A stretch of 19,270 bases of DNA from the NCBI GenBank assembly GCA_964487555.1, contig CAZART010000100.1:1-19270 (forward strand), written 5' to 3'. This stretch comes from CAZART01 sp964487555 (lineage in GTDB: Bacteria > Bacteroidota > Rhodothermia > Rhodothermales > VXPQ01). Made by a program: the position numbers and the translations under genes. Shown here piece after piece: positions 7,316 to 14,475 of the stretch. The notes under the pieces were generated by a model that saw only the letters and a program-made list of their open reading frames with translations, ran no database searches and was not told where the DNA came from. The stretch's first letter is position 1; each line of letters begins with the position of its first letter.

Positions 7316-7700
7316 TCAAGCGGGCTCGCTTGATTCCGGCAATCCGATATTCCATACTGAGAAAGATGTCATATTTCGGCGTATATCCGAACCGAGCCGG
7401 CGTGTCAACTGGACGTAGGAAGCAAGGGCTTCGCCAACCGCCTTGCTTGCACCGTAGAGGTTCTTCGGCCGAACAGGCATGTGTACGCACCTGCACGTCG
7501 GGGGGATAACCCTCAACGGTCTGAATACTGCTGGCAAATACCACGCGGCGAACTCCGGCATCGGATGCCGCGCGGAAGATGTTGTAGTTCCCGACCATAT
7601 TAGCGGGCAGTTTCAGCCTACCCACGTGCGCACCGATCCGCTGATCGCGTAGTACGTACAAGCGTATCGATCCGATCGAATCCTGGAGCTTGCCTCGAAT
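7316..7700 (-). pseudogene. NAD-dependent epimerase/dehydratase remnant, frameshifted
   Basis: One minus-strand frame encodes LPANMVGNYNIFRAASDAGV followed by RRVVFASSIQTVEGYPPDVQ; near 7480 the reading moves to another frame with MPVRPKNLYGASKAVGEALA. Joined, these are a continuous middle segment of an extended SDR protein (uronate dehydrogenase-like), including the catalytic Ser of the SSI motif and the YGASK dyad with Tyr at 7454-7456 and Lys at 7442-7444. The NAD-binding GxxGxxG start and the substrate-binding C-terminal half are absent. The gene is thus truncated at both ends as well as frameshifted. The left limit is the stop of the second frame and the right limit is approximate. This remnant is all that lies between the regulator (stop 7276) and the PP-loop gene (stop 7762). 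Confidence 0.65.
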
Positions 7701-7761
7701 AATGTGACAGGGCTTGCACACCGTTTTACTCCGTAGATGAAAGCGGCGCTGCCGTTGGCAT

Positions 7762-8451
7762 CTATCCAACAGTGGAGCCAGCGGCAGCGAGGCCGGCTTC
7801 CGCATGCCAGTAGCCGCGCCTCATCGTTGCGCCGCCAAAGACCAGAGGAATCTGACGTGTAAAGTTCGGCGCATTCTCGATCACTGTGTGGTACTCTCCA
7901 GCCTCCCCGCATGGATCCAGTCCCCGAGCGTGCATCTCGTCTCCCAGGGCCGCATCGACACGCCTTCCGAGATAGTCCGGCTCCAGCCATTCGCCGTTGA
8001 CCGACGTAATCCGGGCGCAGTAGCCATCCCGTTCCAGTTCACGAAGCAGCGCGGCCCCGGCGGCATCCCACAGCGGAAGAAGTGGGGTTACACCTCGTTG
8101 CCGACACATCTCCTCATTCCAATGTCGGTGCGCCGTGCCTCTGATATCACCAAACACGATAGCGGTCGCGCCAAGGCTTCGCGCCTGATCAACCGCTTGG
8201 CGAAACGTTCGCTCGTAGTCTATCCAACTAGTCGCGCATGCGATGAGATGTGCGCCTAATGCTCCTGCCTGCGCCTCGAGAACAGATAACGCTACGCCGT
8301 TGGATCGGGACCTTTTTCCGTCCTCGGTAAGCATCGTAAGGAGGATTTCGATCTGGAATCCTTCGGATGCAGCTCGATGCAGCGCGAGACAGCAGTCCTT
8401 TCCACCGCTCCAGGAGCACGCAGCGGATCTGGAGGGTTTGGCGTCATTCAT
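7762..8451 (-). CDS. Dph6-like PP-loop ATPase (diphthine--ammonia ligase family)
   Basis: The product is about 229 residues. The N-terminal PP-loop SWSGGKDCCLALHRA marks an N-type ATP pyrophosphatase. Further family features are ALGAHLIACATSW, ATAIVFGDIRGTAHRHWNEE, and GLDPCGEAGEYHTVIENAP, the signature of the Dph6/MJ0570-related family. In eukaryotes and archaea this family amidates diphthine on elongation factor 2; bacteria lack diphthamide, so the bacterial role is unknown. The open frame extends to 8553, but those residues overlap the recombinase remnant and are not family-like; the ATG at 8451 (or 8457) is preferred. It sits on the side of the putative island next to the tRNA, beside the recombinase scrap. 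Confidence 0.8.
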   Translation of the reverse strand: MNDAKPSRSAACSWSGGKDCCLALHRAASEGFQIEILLTMLTEDGKRSRSNGVALSVLEAQAGALGAHLIACATSWIDYERTFRQAVDQARSLGATAIVFGDIRGTAHRHWNEEMCRQRGVTPLLPLWDAAGAALLRELERDGYCARITSVNGEWLEPDYLGRRVDAALGDEMHARGLDPCGEAGEYHTVIENAPNFTRQIPLVFGGATMRRGYWHAEAGLAAAGSTVG

Positions 8452-8515
8452 GGGCATACGCTTGTGGCAGTTCGTCTTCGAAGTTGAGACGTTGCCGGAA
8501 GCTTTACCAATCATG

Positions 8516-8653
8516 TCATGGCTAACGATGAAGGGCGCCGGCCCGGCCATCATTCAGCAGATCCTCGGACCCGCCGACATTTCGACGACGATGATCTATG
8601 CGCACCTGGCACCCGACCGTATAAAGAATGCGATGGAGATGGCTTTCCGGTAG
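8516..8653 (+). pseudogene. Tyrosine recombinase (phage integrase) C-terminal remnant
   Basis: The last 45 residues of a plus-strand frame ending at 8653 read SWLTMKGAGPAIIQQILGPA followed by DISTTMIYAHLAPDRIKNAM. This matches the end of XerC/D-type and phage integrase catalytic domains, including the nucleophile Tyr in TTMIYAHL. The HxxR box that should precede it is absent; upstream is the antisense of the Dph6-like gene. The conserved His of the LGH motif is Pro (ILGPAD). It is therefore a dead fragment. Its position about 140 bp from tRNA-Gln is where an island integrase is expected. Confidence 0.75.
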
Positions 8654-8745
8654 TTCGGAAACGCCGATCCCATTTCCGAATTCTTTCCGAAGCACCTGCA
8701 AAACCTTGCATTATCCTGCAAGATGAGCACTCGAGCTAGAAGCAG

Positions 8746-8786
8746 AAACGCCCCAAACCAGGCAGTGTAGCCGATTTGAGGCGTTT
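8746..8786. terminator. 12-bp stem hairpin, likely bidirectional terminator
   Basis: AAACGCCCCAAA at 8746-8757 pairs with TTTGAGGCGTTT at 8775-8786 around a 17-base loop. On one strand all 12 pairs form with a single wobble. TTTT ends the plus-strand copy, so it suits termination of the recombinase remnant; on the minus strand it lies 8 bases beyond the tRNA-Gln 3' end and suits tRNA termination, although the U-run there is short. Confidence 0.55.
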
Positions 8787-8794
8787 TAGCAGGC

Positions 8795-8866
8795 TGCCCT
8801 GCATGGAGTCGAACCATGAACCTCCTGATCCAGAGTCAGGCGCTCTGCCAATTGAGCTACAGGGCA
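8795..8866 (-). tRNA. tRNA-Gln (anticodon CUG)
   Basis: This 72-base cloverleaf folds completely: acceptor TGCCCTG with CAGGGCA, D arm GCTC/GAGC with GG in the loop, anticodon stem CCTGA/TCAGG around CTCTGGA (anticodon CTG, decoding CAG), a five-base variable loop, and T arm CATGG/CCATG with loop TTCGACT. The first pair U1-A72 is typical of bacterial tRNA-Gln. CCA is not encoded. The 3' end faces the decayed left half, and a 12-of-13 match to it lies at 36-48, consistent with use as an integration site. Confidence 0.95.
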
Positions 8867-9052
8867 GGGTATGTGTGATTTGGGGGATCGGGCCGCGCGC
8901 CCGAGTGCAGCGGCGTTGGCGCCAATCCCCGGCGCAGCCTGAAAACCACATCGCCATCAATGCCGGACGCGAAGGCCGGGTTCCGGAGCGGCTCGGGAGG
9001 CCGGCATCTTTATCAACTCTTTATTCGCTTCGCCGATCCGGCGAGGGCTTGA

Positions 9053-10117
9053 TCAGTCCTCCAGCGAGAGACGGGCGATGACGGGGCGATGGTCGGGAGG
9101 CAACGCCGGACCCACGTCCACGTCCCCGACCTTCCAGTGCCGGCTCGCGATGATGTAGTCTATGCGGACGAGGGGCCAGGCGGCCGGAAACGTCGGTCCC
9201 CAGATTCCGCCGGACGTGCGATAGGCATCCTGAAGGCCCGCGGACAACTTCGAATAGGTCCACTGATGCGGCGTCGTGTTGAAGTCGCCGCACAGAAGAA
9301 AGGGAAGCTCCTCATGCTCGAGCATGCGGCGAATCTCGACGGCTTCGTCCGCGCGCTGGAGAAATGCGGCGCTTGTCCGTCGGAAAAAGCGAATCCACGC
9401 AGGCACGTTGAACGTGTCGCCTTCTACCCAGGGCCGCCGCGTGGTAAAGCTCTGAAGATGAACGTTGTACACGACGAATGATCGGTCCCGCCACGCAACC
9501 TGGGCGCGGACGACGGTGCCGGCCGGATCTCGTTCGAGACGGCTCGACAGACCGACGACGGACGACTGTTCGAGATTCACCCTGCTGAAAATGGGCGGTA
9601 CGCCGCGGTGTCCCGGAGGCGGAGGCGGCGCGATGATTTCAAAGCCCAACGAATCGAGAACCTGTCCCAGGGGCTCAGCGGTGTGCGCGCTCGGCAAAGC
9701 CCCCCGATAGCTGACTGAAAATTCCTGAAGGCACGTAACGTGCGGCCGCACGGTCGTGAGGAAGCGCGGCAATCCGCGCTCGCCCCTTTCCAGGTCGTCG
9801 ACGCCACCGGCATTCAACGTAACCACCGTTAGCGCATCGGCATCCAGCCGCTCGCCACCGTGAGCCGCTCCGACGTATCTAAATCCGAAAACAACGAGCA
9901 ACGCCGCGCCGGCAGCCGGCAGCATCCACATGCGCATGAGCGCCGCGAACGGTGTGAGAATCATAACGACAAGCGCGATCGCCGGGAGGGCGATGGCGAC
10001 CGGTTGGAGCCACCATGCCGTATGCGGACTCACATAACGGCCAAGGAGGCCGGCCGCAAAAAGAATCAGAACCGAGACGTGCGTCGCGATGAAGAAGCCG
10101 TGGAGTAGCAGGCGCAT
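9053..10117 (-). CDS. Membrane-anchored endonuclease/exonuclease/phosphatase family protein
   Basis: The 354-residue protein begins with three hydrophobic helices (about residues 5-27, 35-60 and 64-84) and then a complete EEP domain. Metal and catalytic motifs are all present: TLNAGG with Asn102, CLQE with Glu132, YNVHLQS with Asn218 and His220, GDFNTTP with Asp278 and Asn280, RIDYII with Asp320, and PPDHRPV with Asp342-His343. The domain most likely faces the periplasm. Family members cleave phosphodiesters in DNA, phosphoinositides or sphingomyelin, so the substrate is open. The ATG at 10117 is the only sensible start because the first helix follows directly. The 186 bases between its stop and tRNA-Gln hold only a short hairpin (CGCCG/CGGCG near 9031) without a T-run. 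Confidence 0.88.
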   Translation of the reverse strand: MRLLLHGFFIATHVSVLILFAAGLLGRYVSPHTAWWLQPVAIALPAIALVVMILTPFAALMRMWMLPAAGAALLVVFGFRYVGAAHGGERLDADALTVVTLNAGGVDDLERGERGLPRFLTTVRPHVTCLQEFSVSYRGALPSAHTAEPLGQVLDSLGFEIIAPPPPPGHRGVPPIFSRVNLEQSSVVGLSSRLERDPAGTVVRAQVAWRDRSFVVYNVHLQSFTTRRPWVEGDTFNVPAWIRFFRRTSAAFLQRADEAVEIRRMLEHEELPFLLCGDFNTTPHQWTYSKLSAGLQDAYRTSGGIWGPTFPAAWPLVRIDYIIASRHWKVGDVDVGPALPPDHRPVIARLSLED

Positions 10118-10245
10118 ACTTTTCCGACGATATACGCGATGCAGGCCGACCGGTCGCCGGTAGACGGAATCGTTACGTATTCGTACGGATTATAGCGGGC
10201 GTTGTACCGCCGTAGGGAAACCGATGCGAAGGAGAAGGCATCGCC

Positions 10246-10301
<56 letters not shown>

Positions 10302-10318
10302 CAACGCCGATTCACGGC

Positions 10319-10660
10319 TTAGCGGAGGGAGGGGATTATCCGGGTTACTACGTTCCACAAGACACTGGGAATGCGGTAGTATCCGGTCTCAATGCGGTGA
10401 ATGATCTGTGCGAGGCGGCTCTCAGGGAGCGGCGGCGCCTTGTCGAGGGCTTTGCGGGCGAAATCCAGGTCCGGACCGAACGAGCTCAACCGGTACGTCT
10501 CACGCGCGCCGGTCGAAATCTCGAGACGATCGGAGGGCGCCTGCTGCGATTCCTCATGGGCGTGCGGCTCCTGCTGGGCTCGCTCATCGGAGGAGCCGTA
10601 TCTTCCCGATGTATTTTGATCGGGAGCGACCGGAGCAATATGTATTTTAGACACCGCCAT
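10319..10660 (-). CDS. FlgM-like small protein (putative anti-sigma-28 type)
   Basis: This 113-residue protein has a disordered, Gln/Glu/His-rich N-terminal half and the motif DRLEISTGARE (residues 44-54), matching the DRVEIS core of FlgM-domain proteins. The C-terminal helical part DFARKALDKAPPLPESRLAQ and IIHRIETGYYRIPSVLW resembles the sigma-28-binding helices (an arginine/isoleucine-rich helix, then a GYY turn). FlgM binds FliA and holds flagellar transcription until export. No flagellar genes are in this window. A longer frame is open to 10990 but is antisense to ribD; the ATG at 10660 begins the family-like part. It is divergent from ribD with 103 bases between. Moderate certainty: the motif is short and the partner sigma factor is unknown. 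Confidence 0.6.
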   Translation of the reverse strand: MAVSKIHIAPVAPDQNTSGRYGSSDERAQQEPHAHEESQQAPSDRLEISTGARETYRLSSFGPDLDFARKALDKAPPLPESRLAQIIHRIETGYYRIPSVLWNVVTRIIPSLR

Positions 10661-10763
10661 CGAGGTTGTTCGTCTCAGTAGTAGTATCGGCGGAAAGACC
10701 GAAAACGTTAAACGAACGGCTCCGGCGCACCGCGCAGCACAGGAATCGAGAGAGCGGGCCGCA

Positions 10764-11891
10764 ATGGCTGTAGAATCGCACGACAGGTGGATGAAGATAT
10801 GTCTCGACCTCGCGGAGCGGGGGGCGGGACGCGTCAGTCCGAACCCGATGGTCGGCGCCGTGCTCGTCGGTACGGACGACACGCTGCTGGGACAGGGTTG
10901 GCACCGCGAATATGGCGGACCGCACGCGGAGCGCCACGCGGTCCAGGATGCCGAGCGCCGATACGGCGCCGATGCGCTCGAGAACGCCACGCTGTACGTG
11001 AATCTGGAGCCGTGCGTTCATGACGGAAAGACGCCGCCCTGTACCGACATCATCCTCGAAAAAAGGATTCCGCGCGTCGCCGTCGGAACGACGGATCCGT
11101 TTCCGGCCGTTTCCGGAGGCGGTCTCAGGCGTTTGAGAGAGCACGGTGTGGAAGTGACGGAAGGCATCATGGAGCGGGCATGCCGGCGCTTCAATGAGGC
11201 ATTTATTCGGCATGTGGATACCGGGCGCCCGCTCGTTGTCCTAAAGTTGGCGCAGTCGCTGGACGGGCGTATCGCGAGGCCGAACGGCAAGGCCGGATGG
11301 ATCTCGGGGGAGCCGTCGAGACGGCTCGTGCATCACTGGCGCGCCACCATGGACGGCGTGCTGGTCGGGACCGGCACGGCGATTGCCGATGATCCCGCCC
11401 TGACGGTACGGCAGGTTGACGGCCGGCAGCCCGTTCGCGTCGTCCTGGATCGACAGGGCCGCCTGCCCTCTGATCTGAAGCTCTTCTCGGACGAAAACGC
11501 GGCGCATACCGTCGTATTTGCCGGTCTGGAAGCATCCCTCTCGTACGAGGCGCCGCTGCTCGAAAAGGGCGGACGGATCTACCGTGTTCCTGAAAAGGAG
11601 GGTCGCCTCGACCTGGATCGCGTGATGCAGACGCTCGGAGAAGAAGGGGGAGTGGACGGTAGGGCGATGCAATCCGTTCTCGTGGAAGGCGGCTCCCAGC
11701 TGGCGGCCTCGCTCTTCTCGGCCGATCTGGTCGATCGGCTCTATCTTTTCGTGGCGCCGAAGATTTTCGGGGGCGGCCCTCTCGCGATCGACGGGCCCGC
11801 GCCGGTCGGCGACGAAGACCCCTTCGTAGAGGCGGAATGGGAAACGCTCGGCGACGATGTTCTCTTCCGGGGATACCGGCGGGACGCGTGA
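10764..11891 (+). CDS. ribD: Bifunctional riboflavin deaminase/reductase RibD
   Basis: This 375-residue enzyme catalyses the second and third steps of riboflavin synthesis: deamination of the pyrimidine derived from GTP, then NADPH reduction of its ribose. The N-terminal cytidine-deaminase-type domain has GGPHAERHAV with zinc ligand His54 and Glu56, and LEPCVHDGKTPPCTDII with Cys84 and Cys93. The C-terminal reductase domain begins near residue 150 with VVLKLAQSLDGRIA, has GVLVGTGTAIADDPALTVR and ends with SVLVEGGSQLAASLF and FGGGPLAIDG. Length and both halves are complete. The ATG at 10764 is followed by the expected deaminase helix. No FMN riboswitch is visible upstream. Its usual partner ribE is on the same strand 5 kb downstream, beyond the signalling operon. 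Confidence 0.95.
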   Translation: MAVESHDRWMKICLDLAERGAGRVSPNPMVGAVLVGTDDTLLGQGWHREYGGPHAERHAVQDAERRYGADALENATLYVNLEPCVHDGKTPPCTDIILEKRIPRVAVGTTDPFPAVSGGGLRRLREHGVEVTEGIMERACRRFNEAFIRHVDTGRPLVVLKLAQSLDGRIARPNGKAGWISGEPSRRLVHHWRATMDGVLVGTGTAIADDPALTVRQVDGRQPVRVVLDRQGRLPSDLKLFSDENAAHTVVFAGLEASLSYEAPLLEKGGRIYRVPEKEGRLDLDRVMQTLGEEGGVDGRAMQSVLVEGGSQLAASLFSADLVDRLYLFVAPKIFGGGPLAIDGPAPVGDEDPFVEAEWETLGDDVLFRGYRRDA

Positions 11892-11974
11892 AGAGATGTG
11901 AGATCAGAGGCCGACATCCCTCTCCCATCCCTCTTCCCCGCCCCGGCTAAAAGAGCGGAGCCGAAACGAACGCC

Positions 11975-13288
11975 CTAGGCCCTGACCTTCTGCCCCGTCC
12001 TTTTTCCGGATCGCGGCCATTTACGGTAGACGTAGAGTCCACCGAGAATCGGCTCCTTCTCGTGCATCCGCTGCAGGTCGACGATTTGAGAGGGCTCGAC
12101 GGCGTGGTTCTTCTTGGCGAGGACCGCTCCGCTCGTCGACACCAGGTCGCGCGACAAGACCATGCCCGGACGTAGATCGGCCACGTCGATCTCGATCTCG
12201 TAGCCGTTCTTCATCTGATTGTCGATGTCGCGGATGACTTCTCCGAGGGCTTCGAGCACCGCGGGGTCGAACTCCGAATTTACGCGTCCCCGAGCCACGT
12301 GCATGGCTTGCGCCGGAGTCGTGTTCGCAAAGGAAAACCGCGAATTCAGGAGCTTGTCATAGGCATTGGCGACAGCGATAATGCGCGCTCCGAGCGGAAT
12401 GTCCACCCCCGCGAGTCCATCCGGGTAACCGTTGCCGTCGAACCGTTCGTGATGATGGCGCACGTAGACCGCGGCGTCTTCGTTGTTTGGGACGAGCCGA
12501 ACGATGGCCTCGCCGTGTACCGGGTGCTCGCGAAGAATAGCCCGATCTCCCACGTCGAGATCGCTCTCCGCCTTCCTCAGGATTACGGGATTGATCAGGG
12601 TCTTTCCGATGTCGTGCAACGTGGCGGCGACTTCCACCTGCATCAGATCCTTTCCTTCGATGCCGAGTCGCTTGGCCATCTCGGTCGACAGCAGAGCGAC
12701 GCGTTTCGCGTGACTTCCCACGACCGTGCTGTGCATTTCGCCGAGACGTGCCATGGCGTGCACGGCCCCCATGAAGCTGTGCTCGAGCTTCTGATTCAAC
12801 CGGAGCACTTCCCACGTGCGCTCCATCACCTTCTGCTTCAGATTCTCGTTCAGATCCTTCAACTCGTCATTCTGGCTCTCCGTCAGCTCCTGGAGCCGAC
12901 GGTTCTCCTTGACGAGCAAGTACTGATCGACGGCCTGGCGAACGGTATTGCGGAGGTCGTCATCTTCCCATGGTTTGTTCAGATAGCGGTAGACGGCGCC
13001 TTTGTTGATGGCGTCAACGGAGGCCTGGACGTCGGCGTAGCCGGTTAGGATGATGCGGACCGTGTCGGGAGAGTGGACACGAACTTTTTCGAGCAGCTCA
13101 ACCCCCTCCATGCGCGGCATGCGCTGATCGGAAACGACGACGGCAAACGCATCCGCCTCAACCATGCGTAAGGCTTCTTCAGCGTCCGTCGTGGTTTCGA
13201 TTTCCACATCCGCCTTGCGCATCACACGGCGGACGGAGTGCAATATGTTCGCCTCATCGTCGACGAACAACACGCGGGGGAGACTCAT
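11975..13288 (-). CDS. Response regulator with HD-GYP domain (cyclic-di-GMP phosphodiesterase type)
   Basis: This 437-residue protein has three parts: a receiver domain (about 4-122) with phospho-acceptor Asp54 and NKPW near 104-107; a coiled-coil linker (about 123-170) with QNDELKDLNENL; and an HD-GYP domain (about 175-330) with HAKRVA, LHDIGK (His225-Asp226), HPVHGE and HHERFDGNGYP. HD-GYP enzymes hydrolyse cyclic di-GMP. The motif normally read as VADxxDAL is VANAYDKLL, placing Asn308 at the position of the last metal-binding Asp, so activity is uncertain. A further C-terminal region of about 100 residues follows, with VADLRPGMVLSRDLVS. It is the last gene of the four-gene operon, overlapping the HDOD gene by 4 bases, and is convergent with ribD. 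Confidence 0.92.
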   Translation of the reverse strand: MSLPRVLFVDDEANILHSVRRVMRKADVEIETTTDAEEALRMVEADAFAVVVSDQRMPRMEGVELLEKVRVHSPDTVRIILTGYADVQASVDAINKGAVYRYLNKPWEDDDLRNTVRQAVDQYLLVKENRRLQELTESQNDELKDLNENLKQKVMERTWEVLRLNQKLEHSFMGAVHAMARLGEMHSTVVGSHAKRVALLSTEMAKRLGIEGKDLMQVEVAATLHDIGKTLINPVILRKAESDLDVGDRAILREHPVHGEAIVRLVPNNEDAAVYVRHHHERFDGNGYPDGLAGVDIPLGARIIAVANAYDKLLNSRFSFANTTPAQAMHVARGRVNSEFDPAVLEALGEVIRDIDNQMKNGYEIEIDVADLRPGMVLSRDLVSTSGAVLAKKNHAVEPSQIVDLQRMHEKEPILGGLYVYRKWPRSGKRTGQKVRA

Positions 13289-14475
13289 GAGGTTGGTGTG
13301 TGGGCAGCCAGAGAATCAGTAAGCCACGTATGAAGTTTGTGGAGGTTTATCCATTCCGCTGAGATTTGCTTGACCTGCCAGGCGCCGAAGTCGGCAATCG
13401 GAACCGCGCGGGACTCGAATTCCGAACGCGCCGAGCCGTCGAGGGTCTCGTCGGCAATGACGAGGTTTATGGCGTCGGCGTCGATGGACACTACGCCGCA
13501 CTCGTGCGAGCGAGCGGCAAAGTCGACGATCGTGCGGAGATCCAGGTCGTCGATCGCGATGTGCACGGCATGCTTCTTCTCGCCGTGTTTGTTGGTATGG
13601 CTTCCCACCGACGGACGGTTGAAGAAGATCTGCTCGTTGACGGCCACTTCTTCACCGAGGACGTTGAGCGTATGGCGCACACGGTCGGGCTTGTCGGCAA
13701 ATGCCGGCGATTCGCTCAGCCATTTTGAGGGCACGTGCGGGCTTCCGCCGTTACCGATGCGGCTGACCTTGGCCAGCGTGTCGGCTACGTTCACCACGTC
13801 GACGATCTGCAGGGCGGAATCGTCGGCACCGGCATCGGCGCCGTGGTGCGCGGCGACGGCGGCCCCGAGCACATCCGGAATATTCCAGTGCCTGCACAGC
13901 GCTTCGCCGACCTCGGCATGGTCGATCCCGAAGGTGTCGTGCTCTAGAACGTGAAGCGGTCCGATGCCGTCCTGCGCCTTCTGAAGTAGGTCGCCGTACG
14001 TTTCTGAATCATACTCTACAAAGACAACTTTGCCGATATCGTGCAGGAGGCCGGCTACAAAGGCTTCGTCGGCAGCGACGCTACGCTGGTGCTGCGCGAG
14101 CATCCGCGCGCCGCAGGCCACGGCCATGCTGTGACGCCAGAATTCCTCGGGGGTCAGTGGTCCATCTTCTTTCATGTGGCCCCGCACCTTCACCATCGCG
14201 AGGCTGAGCGCCATATTTCTCACGGCGTACCGGCCGAGAATGACCGTCGCCTGCTGCACCGTCCTGATCTGCTGCGGAAAACCGTAGAATGCCGAGTTGG
14301 CAATCCGCAGCAACTGCGCCGTCAACGTCTGGTCCAGGGAGATCGTCTTGGCAATCTCCTTGAACTCAACGTCGGGCTCGTTCACGAGCCGGAGCAGCCT
14401 TCCAATGGCTGCCGGCAGCGGTGGCAGCGAGCTAATACGCTGAAGAATCTGAGCTGAAGCTGTAGCTATAGTCAT
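13285..14475 (-). CDS. HDOD-domain signalling protein
   Basis: The 396-residue soluble protein carries an HDOD domain over about residues 12-210. Typical elements are LPPLPAAIGRLL, DQTLTAQLLRIANSAFYGFP, AVRNMALSL, EFWRHSMAVACGARMLA and AGLLHDIGKVVFVEY, then AVGEALCRHW-type and AAVAAHHGAD segments. It retains an HD pair, which many HDOD proteins lose. HDOD proteins lack proven catalysis and act as scaffolds or regulators in phosphorelay, cyclic-di-GMP and stress signalling. The C-terminal 150 residues are unassigned. The start at 14475 overlaps the preceding gene by 44 bases, and no later start precedes the domain, so the overlap is probably real. Its own stop overlaps the HD-GYP gene start in ATGA. 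Confidence 0.9.
   Translation of the reverse strand: MTIATASAQILQRISSLPPLPAAIGRLLRLVNEPDVEFKEIAKTISLDQTLTAQLLRIANSAFYGFPQQIRTVQQATVILGRYAVRNMALSLAMVKVRGHMKEDGPLTPEEFWRHSMAVACGARMLAQHQRSVAADEAFVAGLLHDIGKVVFVEYDSETYGDLLQKAQDGIGPLHVLEHDTFGIDHAEVGEALCRHWNIPDVLGAAVAAHHGADAGADDSALQIVDVVNVADTLAKVSRIGNGGSPHVPSKWLSESPAFADKPDRVRHTLNVLGEEVAVNEQIFFNRPSVGSHTNKHGEKKHAVHIAIDDLDLRTIVDFAARSHECGVVSIDADAINLVIADETLDGSARSEFESRAVPIADFGAWQVKQISAEWINLHKLHTWLTDSLAAHTPTS

Noticed and set aside
10164..10194. Imperfect palindrome AATCGTTACG/CGTACGGATT upstream of the EEP gene
   Set aside because: Only about 8 of 10 positions match and there is no second copy, so an operator cannot be argued.
12299..13048. 249-residue plus-strand frame opposite the HD-GYP gene
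   Set aside because: It is a long antisense shadow of a high-GC gene; the opposite strand carries all recognisable motifs.
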